Below the pieces are notes generated by a model. That model worked only from the letters and a program-made list of their open reading frames with translations. It was not told the DNA's origin and made no database searches. The translations under genes were made by a program, and so were the position numbers. Shown piece after piece: positions 54,708 through 62,248 of a DNA stretch of 64,000 nucleotides. The DNA comes from Pseudonocardia kunmingensis (lineage in GTDB: Bacteria; Actinomycetota; Actinomycetes; Mycobacteriales; Pseudonocardiaceae), in contig NZ_VFPA01000001.1 of NCBI RefSeq assembly GCF_006716445.1, positions 434,001 to 498,000 of the forward strand. The letters run 5' to 3'. Each line of letters starts with the position of its first letter. The stretch's first letter is position 1.

Positions 54708-55753
54708 AGCTCCCCCACCCGGAACGTCGTCTCGTAGCGGCGCTCCTCGCCCGGTTCGAGGAACGTCATCGACCCGTCCTCGCGGGCGGCGAGCTCGCCC
54801 TGCACGTGGTGGGTGGACGGCTCGAAGCCCACGGCGTAGGCGCCCTCCCGCAGGTGCATCCACTGGAAGAACGCCGGGAACTGCGCCGTGTCGTACTCCA
54901 GCTCGAAGAACACCCCGAGCCGCTCGTTCACCAGCCGCGGACGCGCCTTCCCGGTCGCGTCCGGCTTCAGCTCGTGCTCGTAGACCTGCTCGACGAAGCC
55001 CTTCTGCGGCGCGGGCATCTCGGTGTGCGACACGCCCTGCTCGGCCACGCTGTCGCTCTGCCAGAGCGTGCCCTCCAGGGGCAGCTCGTAGCGGGCGCCC
55101 TCGTCGAGGAACGGCCAGCCGACGTTGACGTGGTAGAGGTACATGTGCGGCGTCGGGTCGAACCCGGCGTTGCGCACGGTGTCGACCAGCCGGATCTCCG
55201 TGCCGCCGACCTCGGCCTCGATGCGCCGGGTCAGCCGCAGGTGCTCGCCGAAGATCGCGGCCTGGCGCACCTCGCCCTCGGCCCAGAGCACACAGGTGTG
55301 CTCGTCGACCCAGCGCTCGCCGTAGCCGTGCAGCCGGGCGGGGATGTTGGCGACGCGCCCGTGCAGCCCGTTCCAGACGCCGGCGCGGTGCGGGTAGCGG
55401 TACTGCGAGGCGTCGACCTCGGCGGTGAACAGCGTGTGGTCCAGGCCGGCGGTGAGCAGCAGCCCGGAGAAGCTGCGCATCATCGACAGGCCGTCGTCGT
55501 CGCGGTACTCGTGCAGGCCCGGGTGGCGGAACCCGGTGGCCGAGCGCCAGCCGAAGCCGTTGCCGCGGAACTCCGCGGTACCCAGGTCCATCGCGCGGTC
55601 CACGAGCACGTCGAAGTTCAGACCCGCTCCGGTGCGGAACTCCAGCGCCCTGATCCCGCGCTCGGCGCCGTCGTCGAGCACGACCGCGCGCACCCCGCCC
55701 GCCGCGCTGACGTCCCCTGCTCGCCTCGCCAGTTCGGCACGGTCGATCTTCAC
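54704..55753 (-). CDS. DUF4432 aldose-epimerase-like protein
   Basis: 349-residue protein of the galactose-mutarotase-like superfamily, DUF4432 group. Marks are GAGLNFDVLVDRAMDLGTAEF, GLHGRVANIPARLHGYGERWV, YLYHVNVGWPFLDEG and FQWMHLREGAYAVGFEPSTHH. Members are thought to interconvert sugar anomers or epimers in catabolic loci. Starts with a GTG that overlaps the SDR stop by four bases. Confidence 0.85.
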   Translation of the reverse strand: MKIDRAELARRAGDVSAAGGVRAVVLDDGAERGIRALEFRTGAGLNFDVLVDRAMDLGTAEFRGNGFGWRSATGFRHPGLHEYRDDDGLSMMRSFSGLLLTAGLDHTLFTAEVDASQYRYPHRAGVWNGLHGRVANIPARLHGYGERWVDEHTCVLWAEGEVRQAAIFGEHLRLTRRIEAEVGGTEIRLVDTVRNAGFDPTPHMYLYHVNVGWPFLDEGARYELPLEGTLWQSDSVAEQGVSHTEMPAPQKGFVEQVYEHELKPDATGKARPRLVNERLGVFFELEYDTAQFPAFFQWMHLREGAYAVGFEPSTHHVQGELAAREDGSMTFLEPGEERRYETTFRVGEL

Positions 55754-56553
55754 GCCATCACCCACCCTCCGTTGACCTCGATGCACTGCCCGGTGACGAA
55801 CGAGGAGTCGGGCCCGAGCAGGAACGCCACCACCGCGGCGAGCTCCTCGGGGCGGCCGCGGCGCTTGAGCGCCTGCCGGTCCAGCACGAACCGCTGGTAC
55901 TCCTCGGGGTTCTCGTGGATCTCCTCGGCGGCCGTCGGGAACGCACCGGGCGAGACGCAGTTGACGCGCACGCCGCGCGGGCCGAGCTCGCGCGCGAGCG
56001 CGCGGGTGAACGCGGCCGCGGCACCCTTCGTGGAGACGTAGGCGGCGAGGTCGGCCCAACCGCCGTGCATGGTGATCGAGGCGACGTTCACGATCGCCCC
56101 CTCCCCCGCGTCGGCCATCCGGCGGCCCGCGGCCTGCGCGGCCACCCAGTAGGCGCGCTGGTTGACCGCCACGACCTGCTCGTACTCGGCCAGCGGGACC
56201 TCGAGGAAGGGCCTGCTCGGGTAGACCGCGGCGTTGTTGACCAGCGCCCGCAGCGGGCCCAGCTCGGCCTCCGTGCGGGCGACCGCGGCCTCGATCGCCG
56301 CGGCGTCACGCAGGTCCACGCGCAGTGGCAGCGCCTGCCCGCCCGCCTTCCCGACGTCCTCGACGGTGCGCTCCAGGCCGGCCTCGTCGACGTCGAGCAC
56401 GGCGACGTCGAGGCCGTCGGCGGCGAGGCGGACCGCGGTGGCGTGGCCCAGCGCCCCGGCGGCGCCGGTGACCAGCGCGGCGGTCACGCCGCGACCGCGC
56501 AGGGACGGAACAGCGACCGGTTCATCGGCGAACCCCCTCGTGACGGCGATCAT
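55750..56553 (-). CDS. Short-chain dehydrogenase
   Basis: 267 residues. Cofactor motif VTGAAGALGHATAV (about 28-41), NNAA at the NNAG position, catalytic Ser in NVASITMHGG, Tyr and Lys in AAYVSTKGAA. The start at 56553 is the first in-frame ATG; a GTG at 56487 closer to the cofactor motif is an alternative. It heads the leftward operon, divergent from the MHS transporter with a perfect LacI-type operator between. Confidence 0.85.
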   Translation of the reverse strand: MIAVTRGFADEPVAVPSLRGRGVTAALVTGAAGALGHATAVRLAADGLDVAVLDVDEAGLERTVEDVGKAGGQALPLRVDLRDAAAIEAAVARTEAELGPLRALVNNAAVYPSRPFLEVPLAEYEQVVAVNQRAYWVAAQAAGRRMADAGEGAIVNVASITMHGGWADLAAYVSTKGAAAAFTRALARELGPRGVRVNCVSPGAFPTAAEEIHENPEEYQRFVLDRQALKRRGRPEELAAVVAFLLGPDSSFVTGQCIEVNGGWVMA

Positions 56554-56596
56554 GCGCCCCCGATTGACATCGCGATCCGGGGCTGCCTAGCGTGAT

Positions 56597-56620
56597 GTTA
56601 GCGCTATCGGTAGCGCTAAC
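56597..56620. promoter_or_regulatory. Perfect LacI-family operator, 10-bp arms
   Basis: GTTAGCGCTA at 56597-56606 and TAGCGCTAAC at 56611-56620 are perfect inverted copies around TCGG. Each arm contains AGCGCT. It sits 44 bp upstream of the SDR start and 16 bp upstream of the MHS start, ideally placed to block both directions. The LacI gene at the end of the rightward operon is the natural partner. Confidence 0.85.
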
Positions 56621-56635
56621 ACCAGAGGAGAACGC

Positions 56636-57952
56636 ATGAGCGAAGATGCCGCGGCGACCCGGAAGCGCTGGGTGCCGGTCTCGGCCAGCGCGATGGGCAC
56701 GGTGATCGAGTGGTACGACTTCTTCCTGTACTCGTCGGCCGCGGTCCTGGTGTTCAACACGCAGTTCTTCGGCGACGTCAGCCCGGTCGTCGGCACGATG
56801 ATCGCCTTCGCCACCTACGCCATCGGGTTCGTGGTCCGCCCCCTCGGCGGCATCGTCTTCGGCAACCTCGGCGACCGCATCGGGCGCAAGCCGGTGCTGC
56901 TCGCCACCGTGCTGATGATGGGGCTGTCCACGATCGCGATCGGCCTGCTGCCCAACTTCGCGGCGATCGGCTACTGGGCCCCGGCGCTGCTGATCCTGCT
57001 GCGGGTCGTCCAGGGCTTCGGCGCGGGCGCGGAGTACGGCGGCGCGGTCGTCGTGGCCGGCGAGTCCGGGCGCGTGCGGCGCGGGTTCTTCACGAGCATC
57101 CCCGCCGCGGGCGTCGACGTGGCGATGATGCTCGCCACCGGCGTGTTCGCCCTCTTCGCACTCCTGCCGCGGGAGGCGTTCGACACCTGGGGCTGGCGGG
57201 TCCCGTTCCTGCTGTCCGTGGTCGGCGTCGGCGTCGCGTTCTGGATCCGCGTGCGGATGCCCGAGACCGAGGAGTTCCGGGAGATCGAGTCCGAGGCCCG
57301 CGAGGCCCGGCGCTCCCCGTTCCGGGAGCTGTGGAGCGACCACCGCAGGAAGCTCCTGCTGGCGGCCGGGGTGAACTTCGGCGGCAGCCTCACCTACATC
57401 TTCCAGACGTTCGCGCTCTCCTACTCGATCAACAACCTGGGCTACCCGGCCGTCGTCTCACTGCTCGGCGTGGTCGTCTCCGGGCTCGTCGGGTCGGCCG
57501 CCACCGTGGCCTGGGGTGCGCTGTCCGACCGGGTCGGGCGCCGCCCGGTGATCATCGGCGGCGCGTTGTTCCTGATCGCGTTCGTCTACCCGTTCTTCGC
57601 CCTGATCGAGATGGGCAGCGTCGCGCTGCTCTACATCGCCGTGATCGTCGCGCACGTCGCCGACCGCGCCATCTTCGGCGTCCAGGCCTCCTACTACGCC
57701 GAGCTGTTCCCGCCCCGCGTCCGCTTCTCCGGGATCGCGACGGCCCGCGAGGTCACGGGCGCCCTGGTCGGCGGCCCGCTCCCGCTCGTCGCCACGGCGC
57801 TCGTCGTCGCGGCAGGTGGCAGCGCCTGGCTGGTCGCGCTCCTGGTCGTCGTGCTCGCGGGGGTCTCGGCGCTGTCGGCATGGCTGTCCCCCGAGACCAA
57901 CCCCGACGTGGCCGCGAAGAAGCGGTCCGCCTCCGTCCCGACGTCCGTCTGA
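56636..57952 (+). CDS. MFS transporter, metabolite:H+ symporter (MHS) family
   Basis: 438-residue, 12-segment transporter. SASAMGTVIEWYDFFLYSSAAVLVFN and PLGGIVFGNLGDRIGRKPVLL are hallmarks of the MHS family (shikimate, ketoglutarate, benzoate-like and osmolyte symporters), as is RVVQGFGAGAEYGGAVV. It imports the pathway substrate, probably an organic acid. ATG after AGAGGAGAACGC. First gene of the rightward operon. Confidence 0.92.
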   Translation: MSEDAAATRKRWVPVSASAMGTVIEWYDFFLYSSAAVLVFNTQFFGDVSPVVGTMIAFATYAIGFVVRPLGGIVFGNLGDRIGRKPVLLATVLMMGLSTIAIGLLPNFAAIGYWAPALLILLRVVQGFGAGAEYGGAVVVAGESGRVRRGFFTSIPAAGVDVAMMLATGVFALFALLPREAFDTWGWRVPFLLSVVGVGVAFWIRVRMPETEEFREIESEAREARRSPFRELWSDHRRKLLLAAGVNFGGSLTYIFQTFALSYSINNLGYPAVVSLLGVVVSGLVGSAATVAWGALSDRVGRRPVIIGGALFLIAFVYPFFALIEMGSVALLYIAVIVAHVADRAIFGVQASYYAELFPPRVRFSGIATAREVTGALVGGPLPLVATALVVAAGGSAWLVALLVVVLAGVSALSAWLSPETNPDVAAKKRSASVPTSV

Positions 57953-57961
57953 GGAGCCGAG

Positions 57962-59164
57962 ATGACCACCGCCCCAGGGATCCTCACCGGATACCGCGTG
58001 CTCGACTGCTCGATCGCGATGGCCGGCCCGTTCGCCGCGCAGCGGCTCGGGGACCTCGGCGCCGACGTCGTCAAGGTGGAGCCGGTCGCCGGCGAGTGGC
58101 AGCGCCACGCCGCCGCTGGCGGGGCGAGCGGCAACCGGATCAACGTCTCGTTCCTCTCGCTCAACCGGAACAAGCGCTCGCTCGCCGTCGACCTCAAGGA
58201 CCCGCAGGGCCAGGAGGTGCTGCGCAAGCTCGTCGCGGGCGCGGACGTGTTCCTGCAGAACTACCGCCCGGGCGTCGCCGCGCGCCTCGGAGTGGACTAC
58301 GAGTCGCTCAAGGCGATCAACCCGTCCATCGTCTACGTCTCGATCTCCGGCTACGGCGAGGACGGCCCCTACGCCCAGCGCCCCGGCCAGGACCTGCTGC
58401 TGCAGGCGATGTCCGGCGCGATGCTCTCCTCCGGCCGCGCCGGCGAGGCACCCCGCGCGGCGGGCCAGTACCTCGTGGACGCGGTCACGGCGTCCACGGC
58501 CTTCGAGGGGGTGCTGGCCGCGCTGCTGCACCGCGAGCGCACCGGTGAGGGCCAGCTCGTCACGGTCAACATGCTGGATGCGATCACCACGCTGCAGATG
58601 CAGGAGCTGTCGGTGCACACGGTCGGTGGCCTGCCCCAGGAGCGTTCGGAACAGCCGCACGCGCACGTCTACATCCGCTCGCCCTACGGAGCGTTCGAGA
58701 CGGCCGACGGCTACCTCGTGCTCGCGTTCCCGCCACTCAAGACGCTCGGGGAGATCATCGGCGATGACTCCTTCCTCGACATGGTCGACGAGGAGCACGG
58801 CTGGACCCACCGGGACGAGATCTTCGCCGCGACCGCCCGGCGCCTGCGCACCCGGCCGTCGCAGCACTGGCTCGACGCGTTCGCCGCCGCCGGGATCTGG
58901 GCCGGGCCCGTGTACGGCTACGCCGACCTGCTGCGGGACCCGCAGGTCCGGCACAACGGCACGTTCGTGACCTACGAGCACCCCACCGAGGGCGTTGTCA
59001 CGGTGCCCGGCTTCCCTTACAAGTTCTCCGCGACGCCCCCGCGGATCGAGCGGGGCGCCCCGCTGACCGGCGAGCACACCCGCGAGGTGCTCGCCGAGAT
59101 CGGGGTGGCCGACGACGAGGTGGCCCGACTGCTGGAGTCCGGCGTCGTCGTGGAGACCTCGTGA
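57962..59164 (+). CDS. CaiB/BaiF-type CoA transferase (family III)
   Basis: 400 residues. The opening GYRVLDCSIAMAGPFAAQRLGDLGADVVKVEP and NRNKRSLAVDLKDPQGQEVL are diagnostic; catalytic Asp173 lies in QYLVDAVTAST. It moves CoA between acids, activating a carboxylic acid without ATP. It lies 9 bp after the transporter, and its stop overlaps the next gene by four bases. Substrate acid unknown; probably the acid brought in by the MHS transporter or made from it. Confidence 0.93.
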   Translation: MTTAPGILTGYRVLDCSIAMAGPFAAQRLGDLGADVVKVEPVAGEWQRHAAAGGASGNRINVSFLSLNRNKRSLAVDLKDPQGQEVLRKLVAGADVFLQNYRPGVAARLGVDYESLKAINPSIVYVSISGYGEDGPYAQRPGQDLLLQAMSGAMLSSGRAGEAPRAAGQYLVDAVTASTAFEGVLAALLHRERTGEGQLVTVNMLDAITTLQMQELSVHTVGGLPQERSEQPHAHVYIRSPYGAFETADGYLVLAFPPLKTLGEIIGDDSFLDMVDEEHGWTHRDEIFAATARRLRTRPSQHWLDAFAAAGIWAGPVYGYADLLRDPQVRHNGTFVTYEHPTEGVVTVPGFPYKFSATPPRIERGAPLTGEHTREVLAEIGVADDEVARLLESGVVVETS

Positions 59165-60252
59165 CACCCCCCTTCCGCGGCATCACCTGGGACCACCCCC
59201 GCGGCCGCGACGCACTCGTCGCCGCGGCCGGCGAGCTGGTCGAGTGGGACGTCCAGCCGCTCGAGGGGTTCGAGGCGCACCCGGTCGACGACCTGTGCGC
59301 CCGCTACGACCTCGTCGTGCTCGACCACCCGCACCTGGGCGAGGCGCTCGCGACGGAGGCGCTCACCCCGCTCGACGACCTGTTCCCCGCCGCCGAGCTG
59401 CGGGCGTGGGCCGCGGCGTCGATCGGCCCGACCATGCGCTCGTACGCGCTGGGGGGCCGGCAGTGGGCGCTGCCGCTCGACGCGGCGACCCAGGTGGCGG
59501 CGACGCGCACGGACCTCGCAGGCGACGCTCCGGACACCTGGGACGAGGTCGTGCGCCTGGCCGACCGCGGCCCGGTCGCGCTGTCGCTGGCGGGCCCGCA
59601 CGCCTACCTCACGTTCGCCTCGATCGCGGTCGCGCTGGGCGCGCCACCCGACGACTCGACCGGGCTCGTCCCCACCGCGACCGGCCTCGCCGCGCTCGAG
59701 CTGATGGCAGCGATCGACGCGCACGCCCCGGCGGAGACCCGCGCGCTCAACCCGATCGGGCTGCTGGAGCTGATGGCCGCAACCGACCGGCTCTGGCACG
59801 TCCCGCTCGTCTACGGCTACGTCACCTACGCCGGGCGCGTCGCGTTCACCGACGCACCGGCCGCGGCCGGGCGGCGCGGCTCCACCCTCGGCGGCACGGG
59901 CATCGCGGTGAGCGCGCGCTGCCGGCCCACGCCCGAGCTGCTCGCCCACGTCCGCTGGTTGATGTCGGCCGACGCGCAGTGCGGCTTCCTGCCGGCGCAC
60001 AGCGGCCAGCCGAGCGCCCGCGCCGCCTGGACCGACCCGGCGCTCGACACCGGGCGCTTCTACTCGCGCACCGCCGCGACCTGCGAGGACGCCTGGGTGC
60101 GGCCCCGCTACGCCGGCTACATCGGCTTCCAGATCGCCGCATCGGCCGTCGTCCGCGACGTGCTGGCCGGCGAACTCGACCCCGCGAACGGGCTGGACCG
60201 CATGCGCGCGCTCCCCGCGGCGAGCCGCGCGCGACAGGAGGAGAACGCATGA
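59161..60252 (+). CDS. Leaderless solute-binding-fold protein in a CoA-transferase operon
   Basis: 363 residues. The overall pattern is that of family 1 sugar-binding proteins: GITWDHPRGRDALVAAA at the start, WALPLDAATQVAATRTDL with PDTWDEVVRLAD, WLMSADAQCGFLPAHSGQP and PRYAGYIGFQIAASAVVRDVL at the end. There is no signal peptide, lipobox or neighbouring ABC permease, so it should be cytoplasmic. It overlaps both neighbours by four bases (CoA transferase and enoyl-CoA hydratase). It may bind or channel a pathway intermediate; the function is not known. Confidence 0.6.
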   Translation: MTPPFRGITWDHPRGRDALVAAAGELVEWDVQPLEGFEAHPVDDLCARYDLVVLDHPHLGEALATEALTPLDDLFPAAELRAWAAASIGPTMRSYALGGRQWALPLDAATQVAATRTDLAGDAPDTWDEVVRLADRGPVALSLAGPHAYLTFASIAVALGAPPDDSTGLVPTATGLAALELMAAIDAHAPAETRALNPIGLLELMAATDRLWHVPLVYGYVTYAGRVAFTDAPAAAGRRGSTLGGTGIAVSARCRPTPELLAHVRWLMSADAQCGFLPAHSGQPSARAAWTDPALDTGRFYSRTAATCEDAWVRPRYAGYIGFQIAASAVVRDVLAGELDPANGLDRMRALPAASRARQEENA

Positions 60253-61034
60253 ACCCCGTGCCCGCCACCGACGACGTCCTGCTCGAGGTCGAGCACCGGG
60301 TCGCGACGATCACGCTGAACCGCCCCGCCAAGCTCAACGCGGTGACCCCGGAGATGTCGGAAGCCCTGGTGCGCGCCCTCCGGTGGTGCGACACCACCGA
60401 CGACGTCCGCGCGATCGTCGTCACCGGCGCGGGTGAGCGCGCGTTCTCGGCCGGCTCCGACGTCCGCGAGCTGGACCGCTACGCCACCCCGTGGGACTTC
60501 CGCAACCGCACCGACTACTGCGACGCGATCCGCGCCGCCCGCACCCCCACGATCGCCGCCGTCAACGGCTACGCGCTGGGCGGCGGCCTGGAGACCGCGC
60601 TGTCCTGCGACATCCGCATCGCCGCCGAGACCGCGTCCTTCGGTGCCCCCGAGATCACGCTCGGCTGGATCGGCGGCGGTGGCATGACGACGTTCCTCGC
60701 GCACGCGATCGGGCCCTCCAACACCGCCTACATGATCATGACGGGTGAGCGGGTCGACTCCGCTCGGGCGCTCGCGTGGCACCTGGTCACCGAGGTCGTC
60801 GCGCCCGCCGAGCTGCTTCCGCGGGCCCGGGAGATCGCCGCGACGATCGCTTCCCGCGCCCCGATCGCGGCCGAGACGGCGAAGGTCAACCTGCGTGCGG
60901 CGTTCACGCTGCCCGAGGACCAGGCCATGGCCTACGAGCGCGACCTGCAGACCATCTGCTTCGCCACCGAGGACGCCGCCGAGGGCCGCCGGGCCTTCGC
61001 GGAGAAGCGCCCGCCCGTGTTCCGCCGCCGGTAG
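60249..61034 (+). CDS. Enoyl-CoA hydratase/isomerase family protein
   Basis: 261-residue crotonase-fold enzyme. CoA-binding GERAFSAGSDVRELDR, oxyanion-hole NGYALGGGLETALSCD, and both catalytic-position glutamates (GGGLE and APEITLGWIGGGG) are present. It hydrates or isomerises an enoyl-CoA, or may cleave a carbon-carbon bond as some relatives do. ATG overlaps the preceding stop. It should act on the CoA thioester made by the CoA transferase. Confidence 0.92.
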   Translation: MNPVPATDDVLLEVEHRVATITLNRPAKLNAVTPEMSEALVRALRWCDTTDDVRAIVVTGAGERAFSAGSDVRELDRYATPWDFRNRTDYCDAIRAARTPTIAAVNGYALGGGLETALSCDIRIAAETASFGAPEITLGWIGGGGMTTFLAHAIGPSNTAYMIMTGERVDSARALAWHLVTEVVAPAELLPRAREIAATIASRAPIAAETAKVNLRAAFTLPEDQAMAYERDLQTICFATEDAAEGRRAFAEKRPPVFRRR

Positions 61035-61066
61035 TGGATCACCCCCCGGATATCGTTCCCGGCGTG

Positions 61067-62104
61067 ATGGAGCCCCGCCGCCGCCCGCGCCGGCGCTCGG
61101 CGACGCGCTCGGTCACGCTCAACGACGTGGCCGCGGCGGCCGGCGTCTCGCCGCAGACGGTCTCGCGGGTCGTGCGGGACCCCGACGCGGTGGCCGACGA
61201 GACCCGCGAGCGGGTCGAGAACGCCATCGCCACCACTGGCTACGTGCCGAACCTGGCCGCGAGCAACCTGGCGTCCAACCGCAGCCGCGCGGTGGCCGCG
61301 ATCGTCCCGCAGATCAGCACGTCGGTGTTCGCCGAGACGGTTCACGCGTTCGAGTCCGCGCTCGCGCCGCACGGCTACCAGATCTTCCTCGGCACCACCG
61401 AGTACCGGCCCGACCACGAGGAGGAGCTCGTCCGCAGCTTCCTCGGCCGCCGCCCGGACGGCTTCCTCCTGGTCGGCACCCAGCACACCGCCGGCACCCG
61501 CACCCTGCTGGCCGCCGCGGGCATCCCCGTCGTGGAGACGTGGGGCTGGACCGAGGACCCCGTCGACGTCCTGGTCGGGTTCTCGAACACGGCGGCGGCC
61601 GCCGCCCTGGTGGCCCACCTGGTCGAGCGGGGGCGCCGCCGGATCACCTTCGCCGGCCGCCAGCTGCCGGGCGACCCGCGCGCCGCGGAACGGCTCGCCG
61701 GCTACCGCGACGCCGTGCGGGACCTGCTCGGCACGCCGCCCCGCGAGGTCGACGCCGGCCCCGAGGCCGTCACCATGGACACCGGTGTCACGCTGCTCGA
61801 CGCGGTCCTCGAGCGCTACCCCGACACCGACGCGGTGATGTTCTCCAGCGACGTGTTCGCCGCCGGCGCCCTGCTGGCCTGCGTGCGCCGCGGCATCGAG
61901 ATCCCGGGCCGGTTCGCGCTCACCGGGTTCGGCGACTTCGAGATCGCCCGTCACCTCGTCCCCGCGCTCACGACGGTCGCCGTGCCGAACGCGGAGATCG
62001 GCGCCACCGGAGCGGCCCTGCTGCTCGACCGGATGCGCCGCCGCGACGTCGCGCAACGCTGCCACGACGTCGGCTTCCGCGTCGTGGTGCGCGGGAGCAC
62101 GTAG
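61067..62104 (+). CDS. LacI-family transcriptional regulator (GntR-gluconate-repressor-like)
   Basis: 345 residues. Helix-turn-helix VTLNDVAAAAGVSPQTVSRVVRDP followed by hinge LAASNLASNRS and a sugar-binding sensor domain (FVETVHAFESAL-type, FLLVGTQHTAGTRTLLAAAGIPVVETW, VPNAEIGATGAALLL). A GTG three bases before this ATG is also possible. Last gene of the rightward catabolic operon; likely binder of the perfect operator at 56597-56620. Confidence 0.9.
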   Translation: MEPRRRPRRRSATRSVTLNDVAAAAGVSPQTVSRVVRDPDAVADETRERVENAIATTGYVPNLAASNLASNRSRAVAAIVPQISTSVFAETVHAFESALAPHGYQIFLGTTEYRPDHEEELVRSFLGRRPDGFLLVGTQHTAGTRTLLAAAGIPVVETWGWTEDPVDVLVGFSNTAAAAALVAHLVERGRRRITFAGRQLPGDPRAAERLAGYRDAVRDLLGTPPREVDAGPEAVTMDTGVTLLDAVLERYPDTDAVMFSSDVFAAGALLACVRRGIEIPGRFALTGFGDFEIARHLVPALTTVAVPNAEIGATGAALLLDRMRRRDVAQRCHDVGFRVVVRGST

Positions 62105-62248
62105 GCGCCGTTCCGGCTGTGGCGCGACGCCAAGGCTGCGGTGCGGGGCAGCTGCGGCCGCGGTGCCGGCCCGGGCGGATCGGGACAAGGCCATGCGGCC
62201 TGGGACGACACGCCCTGCCGGTGGTTCCGTCCCCGGCCCCTCAGCCGA

